7,052 bases of DNA from an uncultured Planctomycetaceae bacterium. Lineage in GTDB: Bacteria > Planctomycetota > Planctomycetia > Pirellulales > UBA1268. The stretch is taken from assembly GCA_903958265.1 (NCBI GenBank), contig CAJBSQ010000482.1, positions 1-7,052 on the forward strand, written 5' to 3'. This document shows positions 1 to 6,236 of this stretch, piece after piece. The first letter of the stretch is position 1. Every line of letters begins with the position of its first letter. The notes under the pieces were generated by a model, which was given only the letters and a program-made list of their open reading frames with translations, was not told where the DNA came from and searched no databases. A program made the translations under genes and the position numbers.

Positions 1-89
1 CCGTCCCCGAGCCCTCCACCTACGCCATGGCCGTTGCTGGGCTAGCCTGCGGCGGCTATCTCGTGAGGCGCGGTCGCAAGCGGGCCTGA
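1..89 (+). CDS. PEP-CTERM sorting-domain protein, C-terminal end only (5' truncated)
   Basis: Reading from position 3, the frame gives VPEPSTYAMAVAGLACGGYL followed by VRRGRKRA and a TGA stop at 87-89. This is a complete PEP-CTERM sorting signal: the VPEP(S/T) motif at the start, a short hydrophobic transmembrane stretch rich in Ala, Gly and Leu, and a basic Arg/Lys tail. In the known family this signal is recognised by an exosortase (EpsH/XrtA-type), which cleaves at the PEP motif and hands the protein to the cell envelope or the extracellular matrix. Such proteins are common in planctomycetes and Verrucomicrobia. Everything upstream of the sorting domain lies outside the window, so the protein's function cannot be told. 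It runs convergently toward the small minus-strand membrane protein at 244-489, with the palindromic element at 163-236 between them. Confidence 0.85.
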   Translation, partial: VPEPSTYAMAVAGLACGGYLVRRGRKRA

Positions 90-162
90 CACCTCATCAG
101 CCAACGTGATTCCAACACGAGGTAAGCAGGGTCGCCATAGCGGGCCTGCTCCCCTCGGGAGG

Positions 163-236
163 AAAAGGTGTCAGCCACCAAATCTGGAGAAGATTCCAGG
201 TTCCAGGTTGCCCATTTTTGGTGGCTGACACCTTTT
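163..236. repeat. REP/MITE-like inverted-repeat element (20-bp perfect arms)
   Basis: Positions 163-182 and 217-236 are perfect 20-bp inverted copies of each other, separated by 34 bp. Each arm carries the core GGTGTCAGCCACC (167-179, and inverted at 220-232), which is itself a mini-hairpin (GGTG/CACC around a 5-nt loop). The spacer holds a second hairpin, with 181-188 pairing to 195-202 including one G-U pair, and a tandem 7-mer TTCCAGG (194-200 and 201-207). The right arm ends in six T residues on the plus strand (233-238). This is the layout of paired, inverted REP units or a small non-autonomous element of the kind mobilised by IS200/RAYT transposases; that link is inference. It sits between convergent genes and could also act as a two-way transcription terminator. 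Confidence 0.75.
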
Positions 237-238
237 TT
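163..238 (+). terminator. Possible rho-independent-like terminator for the PEP-CTERM gene
   Basis: The long 20-bp stem at 163-236 is followed directly by a T run (233-238) on the plus strand, 74 bp after the stop codon of the PEP-CTERM gene. On the minus strand, the mirrored stem is followed by four T residues (complement of 163-166) and lies just downstream of the stop of the small membrane protein gene at 244. The stem is interrupted by a large structured loop, unlike a classic intrinsic terminator. Termination is therefore an inference from position and the T tract, and the element may simply be a mobile repeat tolerated here. Confidence 0.4.
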
Positions 239-243
239 CAGGC

Positions 244-489
244 CTACAACCGCTTGACAACCCGCAGCGTGAGGATGAGCACGAGGGCGCCGACGGTCGC
301 CACCACCAGATTCGCCCCGAGCCCGCCACCGAGAGAAACGCCGAACTGGCCGAAGAGCCAGCCGCCGAGCAGCGACCCCAAGACGCCGACGATGATGTCG
401 CCGATCGGGCCGTAGCCGCCTCCCTTCATGATCAAGCCGGCGAGCCAGCCCGCTACCAGGCCGATCAGGATGAACCAGACGATTTCCAT
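244..489 (-). CDS. GlsB/YeaQ/YmgE-family small membrane protein
   Basis: This 81-residue protein is almost entirely hydrophobic and glycine-rich. It has three predicted membrane segments: residues 3-20, about 29-47, and 57-75, followed by a basic tail (RVVKRL). The pattern of an N-terminal MEIVWFILIGLVAGWLAG, a GGGYGPIGD loop at about 23-31, then IIVGVLGSLLGGWLFG is typical of the family annotated as 'transglycosylase-associated protein' or GlsB/YeaQ/YmgE. These are inner-membrane proteins often linked to general or envelope stress, with unclear molecular function. The length matches the family norm of about 80-85 residues. The frame stays open upstream to an ATG at 570, but the extra 27 residues are not hydrophobic and do not fit the family, so the ATG at 487-489 is preferred. 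No strong Shine-Dalgarno site is visible. It is transcribed divergently from the DUF6428 gene. Confidence 0.88.
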   Translation of the reverse strand: MEIVWFILIGLVAGWLAGLIMKGGGYGPIGDIIVGVLGSLLGGWLFGQFGVSLGGGLGANLVVATVGALVLILTLRVVKRL

Positions 490-540
490 GTGGAGGCTCG
501 CGGGGCGAAAGGGGTCGGGGTGAGCAGCGAGTCCGGCCAA

Positions 541-558
541 GTGTTCGGGGGCGAACAC
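541..558. repeat. 7+7 bp inverted repeat (possible operator) in a divergent intergenic region
   Basis: GTGTTCG at 541-547 is the exact inverse of CGAACAC at 552-558, with a GGGG centre. The 18-bp palindrome lies 51 bp upstream of the small membrane protein start (minus strand) and 153 bp upstream of the DUF6428 start (plus strand), so it is placed to control the former or both. Its dyad symmetry fits a site for a dimeric DNA-binding regulator, but no regulator gene is in the window and no consensus was matched with certainty. The rest of 490-711 shows no clear promoter hexamers and no convincing gene. Confidence 0.4.
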
Positions 559-711
559 TCCGGCTTTCACGGCCCAGGCTTAGCCTACGCAGAGCGGCCG
601 TGGCAAACCAGTGACAGATTCGCGGTAGACTGCACTCCGGCCGAAGGATCACTCGAGGCGGATGCGGGTCGCCCGCATTCGGATGATGCCCACCACGAGG
701 ACGCCCACACG

Positions 712-1143
712 ATGACGCTCTCCGATTTCCGAAACGCCCTGGAACGGCACCCCGGGCAGGCCATGCACTTCATGCTGCCCGACAAGTCGTTCGTGCCGGC
801 CCACTACCACATCACCGAGGTGGGCCGCGCTCAGAAAGACTTCGTCGACTGCGGTGGTACCGTTCGGTCGGCCACCTCGTGCCTGCTCCAGATCTGGGTC
901 GCCACCGACGTGGACCACCGGCTCGAATCCGGCAAGCTGGCGAAGATCATCGATATCGCCAGGCCGCTTTTGTTGACGGACGACATGCCCGTCGAGGTCG
1001 AGTACGAGCAGGAGGTGATCTCGCAGTATCCGATTGGCGGCATGGAGGTCACGCCAGCGGGGCTGCTCTTCTCCCTCGGCACGAAGCACACCGCCTGCCT
1101 TGCGCCGGAGAAGTGCAAGGTCGGCGAGACGGGGTGTTGCTGA
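712..1143 (+). CDS. DUF6428-family protein
   Basis: This 143-residue soluble protein has no signal peptide or membrane segment. I recognise the family pattern: an N-terminal SDFRNAL helix, LPDKSFVPAHYHITEVG (residues 22-38), FVDCGGTVR (44-52), LLQIWVATDVDHRLESGKL (about 58-76), an acidic VEVEYEQE segment, and a Cys-rich end. Conserved-looking polar residues are His31, His33, Glu36, Cys47, Cys57, then Cys129, Cys135, Cys142 and Cys143 in the tail. The family has no established activity. From memory, members in Bacteroidota often lie in arsenic-resistance (ars) clusters next to arsR-type genes. The HxH and Cys pattern would suit metal or metalloid binding, but that is inference. No ars gene is visible here. 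The start at ATG 712 is chosen because homology begins there; the frame stays open to 490 but that part looks like non-coding spacer. A weak GAGG lies at 697-700. It converges with the gene at 1156-1593, leaving a 12-bp gap. Confidence 0.85.
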   Translation: MTLSDFRNALERHPGQAMHFMLPDKSFVPAHYHITEVGRAQKDFVDCGGTVRSATSCLLQIWVATDVDHRLESGKLAKIIDIARPLLLTDDMPVEVEYEQEVISQYPIGGMEVTPAGLLFSLGTKHTACLAPEKCKVGETGCC

Positions 1144-1155
1144 CCCGGCGAAGCA

Positions 1156-1593
1156 TCAGCGGCCGCGCCCGCCGCCGTGAGCCGGCGATGCGGCCGCGCC
1201 AAACGGCGTGGGTCCGTAGGGATAGGGCTGGCCGCCGCCGTAGACCATTCCGCCCGACATTCCGCGGATCGGCACGCCGACGGCATTGTTGCTGAAGTAG
1301 GTCGCGCGGCGGCCCTCCACTGCGACCAGGCCGTTGTTGTAGACCGTCACCTGGCCCATCTGTCGGCCCACGAGGCCATTGTTGAAGTAGGTCATGCTGC
1401 CGATGCGATTCGACACGAGGCCGTTGGCGTACATCGTGCTGCGGCCCACCGTGAAGCTGCTGCCCCCCCAGTTGCCGCTGCCCCAGTTGCCCAGCGTGCC
1501 GTGACGGGCCGCCTCGCCGCGGGCCTGCGGCAGGCCTGAAAGCAGCGCCACGCACATGGTGAAAAGCATAAGTCCGGCGAGTGGGCGAGCCAT
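1156..1593 (-). CDS. Secreted small protein with four 15-residue repeats (function unknown)
   Basis: This 145-residue protein starts with a typical signal peptide (residues 1 to about 28: a short basic start, a hydrophobic core LMLFTMCVALL, and a likely cleavage after GEA). A short Gly/Trp-rich segment (GNWGSGNWGG, 35-44) follows. Then come four tandem repeats of exactly 15 residues (50-64, 65-79, 80-94, 95-109) with the pattern G-x-x-T-x-Y-x-N-G-L-V-x4; the fourth is the most diverged. The C-terminal third is rich in Gly, Pro and Tyr and ends GGGRGR. Short Tyr/Asn/Gly repeats like this suggest stacked beta-strands or a small beta-solenoid outside the cytoplasm. I do not recognise a named family. 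The ATG at 1591-1593 directly precedes the signal peptide, though no clear ribosome-binding site is seen. It is divergent from the ATPase gene and convergent with the DUF6428 gene. Confidence 0.78.
   Translation of the reverse strand: MARPLAGLMLFTMCVALLSGLPQARGEAARHGTLGNWGSGNWGGSSFTVGRSTMYANGLVSNRIGSMTYFNNGLVGRQMGQVTVYNNGLVAVEGRRATYFSNNAVGVPIRGMSGGMVYGGGQPYPYGPTPFGAAASPAHGGGRGR
1267..1446 (-). repeat. Four tandem 45-bp coding repeats
   Basis: The part of the secreted-protein gene encoding residues 50-109 is built of 45-bp units. On the plus strand the start of each conserved NGLV block is visible as GGCC(A/G)TTG at 1329, 1374 and 1419, exactly 45 bp apart. A diverged copy (GGCATTG, from 1282) is shifted by one codon. 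The units differ at many third and first positions, so the duplication is old, and selection appears to hold the protein pattern rather than the DNA. Confidence 0.7.
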
Positions 1594-1778
1594 CGGTAGG
1601 TTCCAAAGAGGCAGGGGGGCTTATCTCTGGCGATCCGCTGGCCGCGGCGACCCCGCTGCACGCGATCCCTGTTCAACTCTACCCTCCAGAACGCGGCCGG
1701 GATGGATGCCAGGAACGGCAGCCAATCGCCGGCCGTAGAATGCCGGACACTCCGGTTTGAGCCACCGATTGGTCCCTC

Positions 1779-4568
1779 ATGAACGACTCCGGCACGACGA
1801 CCAGCAGGGGAATGGACGTTGTGTCGTGGCACTCGCTACCGGTGACCGAAGTCATCGTCCGGCTCGGTACCGACGCCGTCCGGGGCCTGTCGCCGACCGA
1901 CGCTGGCCGGCGGCTCGCCGACCGAGGCCCCAACGCCCTCGACGAGCCCCCCGGGACGCCCTGGTGGTGGACCTTTCTCAGGCAGTTTCGCGAACTGGTG
2001 ATCTGGATTCTGGTGGTGGCGGCGGCGATCGCTGCCGCCATGGGTGACTGGGCCGACGCCACGGCCATCGTGGCGATCGTGCTCGTCAACGTGAGCATCG
2101 GTTTTTTTCAGGAGGATCGTGCTCAGAAGGCGCTCGCGGCGCTCCAGCGGATGGCGGCACCCATGGCCAGGGTCGTTCGCGACGGCGTGGTGCAGACGGT
2201 GCCGTCCCGCGATCTCGTTCCGGGAGACCGCGTGGAACTGGAGGCGGGCGACTACGTGCCGGCCGACCTGCGACTGGTGGAGGCCTTTGGTCTCGCCGTG
2301 CAGGAGTCGACGCTTACCGGCGAGAGTATGCCGGTGGACAAGGCGCTGGCGGGGCCGCTGCCTGTCGACACGCCGCTCGGCGACCGGGCGTCGCTCGCTC
2401 ATGCGGGAACCGTGGTGGCGGCCGGCAGCGGTGCAGGGATCGTGGTGGCTACGGGCATGGCGACCGAACTCGGCCGGATCGCCGGCATGCTCGAGCACGC
2501 ACCCCCCGAGCCCACGCCGCTCCAGCGCCGGCTCGCCGGTCTTGGGCGAGTCTTGATTGTCGTGTGCCTCGCGCTGGTGGGACTGATCTTCACCGTCGAT
2601 CTGATCCGGGGCGGGGGCTTCCGAGAGGTGGTGCGTAGCGGCGGCTTCGCCGACCTGCTGCTCCGGGCAGTCAGCCTGGCGGTGGCCGCGGTGCCGGAGG
2701 GCCTGCCCGCGGTCGTCACGGTCGTGCTCGCGCTCGGCCTGCAGCGGATGGTGGCCCGCAACGCGCTCGTCCGCCGGCTCCCCAGCGTGGAGACGCTCGG
2801 ATCGGTCACGGTGATCTGCTCCGACAAGACCGGCACACTCACCCGCAACGAGATGACGGTTCGCGAACTCGTGACCGCGGGCCGGCGGTTCCACGTCACC
2901 GGGGCCGGCTACGAACCCCGCGGAGCGTTTCTGGCGATCACCGCCGACGGTGCGACGGGCCCCGGTGTGCCCGCGACCGAGGATGTCGACCTCCGAAAAC
3001 TGCTCTGGATCGCCGCCCGATGCACCACGGCCTCGATTGCCCCCGGGGCCGACGGCGGTGGCTGGCGGGTGATCGGGGATCCGACCGAAGGCGCGCTGCT
3101 CGTCGCCGCGGTGAAGGGGGGGATCCCCGAGCACGATCCGGCCGAGCCGACGATCTACGAGATCCCGTTCGATTCCAACCGCAAGCGGATGAGCGTCGTC
3201 GTTCGGGACGTCGGCGGGGGGCGGACGCTTCTGACCAAGGGAGCGCCCGAGACGGTGCTCGCCCGTTGCCGAGGCGAGCAGGTTGGGGGCCACGTCGTGC
3301 CGCTCACCGCCGACCGCCGGCAGGAGATCCTGGCCGCAGCCGCCGGCCTCGCCGACCGGGCCATGCGGGTGCTCGCGCTCGCCTGGCGAGACATCCCCCA
3401 CGAGGAACCGCTCGACGATGATCCTTCCGCGGTCGAACGCGACCTCGTGCACGTGGGGCTCGCGGGCATGATCGATCCACCCCGCGACGAGGCGACCGCT
3501 GCGGTGCGGCGGTGCCGCACCGCCGGCATCCGCCCCGTGATGATCACCGGCGACCATCCGGCGACGGCCCTCGCCATCGGCCGAGAGCTTGGCCTCATCG
3601 ACGCCGCGGGTCGCGTCATCAGCGGCCTGGAGCTCGACGCCCTCGACGACGCCGCCCTGCAGGACACGGCAGCCACGACCGCCATCTACGCCCGGGTGTC
3701 GGCCGAGCACAAGCTGCGGATCGTGCGGGCGCTCCAAGGGCTCGGCGAGGTGGTGGCGATGACGGGCGACGGCGTCAACGATGCACCCGCCATCAAGGCG
3801 GCCGATATCGGAATCGCCATGGGGATCACCGGCACCGATGTCACCCGCGAGGCCGCCGACATGGTGCTCACGGACGACAACTTCGCCTCGATCGTCGTCG
3901 CCGTCGAGGAGGGCAGGGGAATCTACGACAACATCCAGAAGTTCATGCACTATCTCCTCTCCTGCAACGCTGGGGAGGTGCTCGTGATGCTCGTGGCCGC
4001 GGTGGCCGGCTGGCCGGCGCCGCTCGCCGCGATCCAGATCCTTTGGCTGAATCTCGTCACCGACGGCCTCCCGGCTCTGGCGATCGGCCTCGAGCCCCCG
4101 GAGCCCGACATCATGGAACGGCCACCACGGCCGCCTCGGGCGCCGGTGATCTCCTGGAGCCGCGGCATCCAGATCGTCGTGCACGGAACGCTCGTCGCGG
4201 CGGTCTGCCTCGTCGCGTTCTGGCTCGCCTGGCAGGGAGACGAGACGCGAGTGCGGCACGCCCGCACCGTCACCTTCTGCGTGGCCGCCTTCGCGCAGCT
4301 GTTCTTCGCGATCGGCTGCCGGAGCGACCACCGCACCGCGATTCAGCTCGGGTTTTTCACAAACCCCGCGCTCGTGATGGCCGTGGTGCTCTCGGCGCTC
4401 GTGCAGTTGGCGGTGGTCATGCTGCCGCCGACCCAGTCGGTGCTCGAGGTGGGAGCCATACCCCTTGGCGAATGGGGGCTCGTGCTCGGCCTGGCGGTCG
4501 TGCCCGTCACGGTGCTCGAAGTGGCGAAGCTGTTGGCCTCGCTCAGACCTGGTAGCCGTTTCGCGTGA
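1779..4568 (+). CDS. Calcium-transporting P-type ATPase (P2 type, SERCA/PMCA-like)
   Basis: This 929-residue integral membrane pump couples ATP hydrolysis to cation export, most likely Ca2+. Order of parts: N-terminal cation-ATPase domain (about 16-60), TM1-TM2 (about 73-88 and 92-110), actuator domain with TGES at 180-183, TM3 (about 254-273), TM4 with PEGLPA from Pro306, phosphorylation site DKTGT with Asp349, nucleotide-binding KGAPE at 487-491, hinge motifs TGDH (590-593) and TGDGVND (662-668), then TM5-TM10. Ion-site residues match SERCA by eye: Glu307 in TM4, Asn730 and Glu733 in TM5 (NAGE), Asn758, Thr761 and Asp762 in TM6 (NLVTDGLPA). The TM8 glutamate of SERCA appears to be Gln840, as in plasma-membrane pumps, so one Ca2+ per cycle is likely. 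This argues against H+ or Na+/K+ pumps, though Mn2+ cannot be excluded. Length is normal and all catalytic motifs are intact. ATG 1779 is used; ATG 1812 (Met12) is an alternative, and neither has a well-spaced Shine-Dalgarno site. The 3' end overlaps the convergent oxidoreductase gene. Confidence 0.93.
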   Translation: MNDSGTTTSRGMDVVSWHSLPVTEVIVRLGTDAVRGLSPTDAGRRLADRGPNALDEPPGTPWWWTFLRQFRELVIWILVVAAAIAAAMGDWADATAIVAIVLVNVSIGFFQEDRAQKALAALQRMAAPMARVVRDGVVQTVPSRDLVPGDRVELEAGDYVPADLRLVEAFGLAVQESTLTGESMPVDKALAGPLPVDTPLGDRASLAHAGTVVAAGSGAGIVVATGMATELGRIAGMLEHAPPEPTPLQRRLAGLGRVLIVVCLALVGLIFTVDLIRGGGFREVVRSGGFADLLLRAVSLAVAAVPEGLPAVVTVVLALGLQRMVARNALVRRLPSVETLGSVTVICSDKTGTLTRNEMTVRELVTAGRRFHVTGAGYEPRGAFLAITADGATGPGVPATEDVDLRKLLWIAARCTTASIAPGADGGGWRVIGDPTEGALLVAAVKGGIPEHDPAEPTIYEIPFDSNRKRMSVVVRDVGGGRTLLTKGAPETVLARCRGEQVGGHVVPLTADRRQEILAAAAGLADRAMRVLALAWRDIPHEEPLDDDPSAVERDLVHVGLAGMIDPPRDEATAAVRRCRTAGIRPVMITGDHPATALAIGRELGLIDAAGRVISGLELDALDDAALQDTAATTAIYARVSAEHKLRIVRALQGLGEVVAMTGDGVNDAPAIKAADIGIAMGITGTDVTREAADMVLTDDNFASIVVAVEEGRGIYDNIQKFMHYLLSCNAGEVLVMLVAAVAGWPAPLAAIQILWLNLVTDGLPALAIGLEPPEPDIMERPPRPPRAPVISWSRGIQIVVHGTLVAAVCLVAFWLAWQGDETRVRHARTVTFCVAAFAQLFFAIGCRSDHRTAIQLGFFTNPALVMAVVLSALVQLAVVMLPPTQSVLEVGAIPLGEWGLVLGLAVVPVTVLEVAKLLASLRPGSRFA

Positions 4569-6225
4569 CGTCGGGCTTCACGCCCTCGGGCGTCTCGTCG
4601 CTGGCGATGTCGAACCACTCCGGCTTGAACTCGATCCGCGGCTGCGTGGTGGGGTTGGCCAGGGCGATGTTGCTCACCAGCGCGATCACGGCGTCGGCGA
4701 TCGCCACCTCCGGCTTGCACCGGGGCTGGTTTTCGGGAGAAGGATTGCGGATGCACCAGGCCCAGTGCTCCATCTCCTCCGTGTAACCGCGGGAGGGAGC
4801 CGCATCGGAGCCCGCCTTGCCGGCCGCCACCGCACCGCCGCCGCCACCACTTTCGGTGGTGTCGAGCGTGGGCGAGCCATCCTTCGCCTTGGCGACGGTC
4901 ACCCGCGTATCCTTCGCCGAATCCTTGTAGAGCATCACGTCGCGCTCCTGCTCCAGCACGAGCGTGCCCTTGGTGCCCAGCACCACCTCGCCGTAGCCAC
5001 CGAAGCCGTTGCCATTGATCGACGAGTAGGTGACCACGATCTTCTTGTTCTTGTCGTCTTCGTAGCCCGGGGCGGGATACTCATACATGCAGTAGACGTG
5101 GTCGTCGATCTCGCGGTCGGCAGGGAAGATGCTCCGATTACCGACGGCCGTGACCGTGAGTGGCTTGACCTTCGCTCCGGCGCCGTGCATGGCCGATACG
5201 AAGATCCCCGCCGCGTCGAGCTGATGGCTGCCGAGTTCCGCCATCAGGCCGCCGCCGGTGCGGTTCCAGAGACGCCATCGGATCAGCTCCTCCATCGGCG
5301 AGCGTTGCTCGCCGTTGGGAAGCGTCATCGGCGTGTAGCCGTACGTGGCCGCGTCTACCACCTGGTCGGCGATCTGGGCCTCCAGTTGGCCGATCTGCTT
5401 CTGCAAGGCGTCGATGTCGGCGGGCTTGGCATTCTGGAGATCCTTCTGCCAGCCCGCGAGCTTCTTGGCGAGTGAGGCATCCTCGGGCATTGGCGGCTTC
5501 CAGGAATCCTTCCCGGGCAGGTTGCCCCGGTGCCACTGTGCCCGGATCGAGTGCAGGTCGCCAATCAGGTTGGCGGTGCCGATCGTGTGCACGGCGTTGT
5601 CGTAGAGGATGCTGTAGTGCCGCTGGTGGCCCGTGGCCAGGATCCTGCCGGTCTCCCGCGACACCCGGCCCATCTCCTTGCACTCATGGATGCTGTGGCC
5701 CATCAGCTTCTCGGTGAGCACGTGCTTGCCAGCCCGCATTGCCTTGATGGCCGCGGGGGCATGGAGGTGGAGGGGCAGGGCGATGATCACCGCCTCCACG
5801 TCTTTGTCGGCCAGGAGATCCTCGTAGGCCGCGTAGACCTTCACCTTCTCCCGCGCGGCATCCTCCGTCGACCACTTGTATTTCGACATCAGGCCCGGCC
5901 GCGCCTGGTAGGCCGTGGGGCTCGAGACGTCGCCGTGGAAGGCGCGGTAGACGTTGTAGGGTCGGACATCCGCGATCGCGACCACGTTGAGGTAGTCGGG
6001 GTTGTGGGCGCCCAGCAGCACGCTCCCCTCGTCGCCCGTGCCTAAAACACCCACGCGGAGCGGGTCGCCCACGCTCGTGCCGTAGCCGAAGTAGATCGAC
6101 CCCAACCCAGCGCCGCTGGCGAGGCCCGCCGCAACGGTGCCGGCCAGAAAGTCACGGCGGGTGATGTTTACCGCGTCGGTAAAGTTTTCTTTACCGATCG
6201 CCTTCTGCTGTTCGGTCAGGTTCAT
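4543..6225 (-). CDS. Tat-exported Gfo/Idh/MocA-family oxidoreductase
   Basis: This 560-residue protein is a predicted NAD(P)-dependent oxidoreductase, probably acting on a sugar or sugar derivative outside the cytoplasm. A twin-arginine signal (TRRDFL, Arg23-Arg24, then a hydrophobic Ala/Gly stretch to about 49) marks Tat export. The Rossmann fold starts at Leu56 with the dinucleotide loop GTGDEG (62-67) and the acidic strand end VVAIADVR (81-88). The usual EKP motif reads EKL (172-174), as in many planctomycete members. GHQRHYS (199-205) and the catalytic-type GSHQLDAA (332-339, His334) follow. Residues about 248-292 form a charged, Leu/Gln/Ala-rich helical insertion, probably a coiled coil, and a Gly-rich linker follows a TTESGGGGG stretch near the C-terminus. 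The start at 6225 is supported by a good ribosome-binding site (GAGGTGA) and by the signal peptide. It is the second gene of a DoxX-oxidoreductase operon. The substrate cannot be read from the sequence. Confidence 0.92.
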   Translation of the reverse strand: MNLTEQQKAIGKENFTDAVNITRRDFLAGTVAAGLASGAGLGSIYFGYGTSVGDPLRVGVLGTGDEGSVLLGAHNPDYLNVVAIADVRPYNVYRAFHGDVSSPTAYQARPGLMSKYKWSTEDAAREKVKVYAAYEDLLADKDVEAVIIALPLHLHAPAAIKAMRAGKHVLTEKLMGHSIHECKEMGRVSRETGRILATGHQRHYSILYDNAVHTIGTANLIGDLHSIRAQWHRGNLPGKDSWKPPMPEDASLAKKLAGWQKDLQNAKPADIDALQKQIGQLEAQIADQVVDAATYGYTPMTLPNGEQRSPMEELIRWRLWNRTGGGLMAELGSHQLDAAGIFVSAMHGAGAKVKPLTVTAVGNRSIFPADREIDDHVYCMYEYPAPGYEDDKNKKIVVTYSSINGNGFGGYGEVVLGTKGTLVLEQERDVMLYKDSAKDTRVTVAKAKDGSPTLDTTESGGGGGAVAAGKAGSDAAPSRGYTEEMEHWAWCIRNPSPENQPRCKPEVAIADAVIALVSNIALANPTTQPRIEFKPEWFDIASDETPEGVKPDVTRNGYQV

Positions 6226-6229
6226 CGAG

Positions 6230-6236
6230 TCACCTC
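6230..6236 (-). promoter_or_regulatory. Strong Shine-Dalgarno site overlapping the DoxX stop codon
   Basis: On the minus strand the sequence reads GAGGTGA, then CTCG, then the oxidoreductase ATG. The GAGG core is 7 nt from the start codon, which is good spacing, and the last three bases (TGA) are the stop codon of the upstream DoxX gene. This is the clearest ribosome-binding site in the window. It suggests translational coupling: ribosomes ending on DoxX would be placed to start the oxidoreductase. Confidence 0.8.

Noticed and set aside
56..652. A 198-codon minus-strand frame spanning the repeat element and the small membrane protein gene.
   Set aside because: It reads through the palindromic element and overlaps the well-supported small membrane protein in another frame. 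The composition is Arg-rich and non-specific.
490..711. A 74-codon N-terminal extension of the DUF6428 protein.
   Set aside because: The segment has no family similarity and contains the 541-558 dyad, and the conserved family sequence begins at Met 712.
1736..1741. TAGAAT as a possible -10 box for the ATPase gene.
   Set aside because: It matches the -10 consensus at five of six bases and lies 37 bp before the start, but no -35-like hexamer sits at the right distance, so it is not supported as a promoter.
1836..4331. An 831-codon open frame on the minus strand opposite the ATPase gene.
   Set aside because: It is a shadow of the ATPase. Its product is rich in His, Arg, Gly and Asp with no domain pattern, as expected from the antisense of GC-rich codons, while the plus strand has every P-type ATPase motif.
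3512..4555. A 347-codon plus-strand frame inside the ATPase gene.
   Set aside because: The product is dominated by Arg, Gly, His and Ala runs, typical of an out-of-frame reading of high-GC coding DNA, and it overlaps the intact ATPase fully.
4465..5475. A 336-codon plus-strand frame opposite the oxidoreductase.
   Set aside because: The opposite strand carries the Tat signal, Rossmann loop and Gfo/Idh/MocA motifs. This frame has no start support or recognisable motif.
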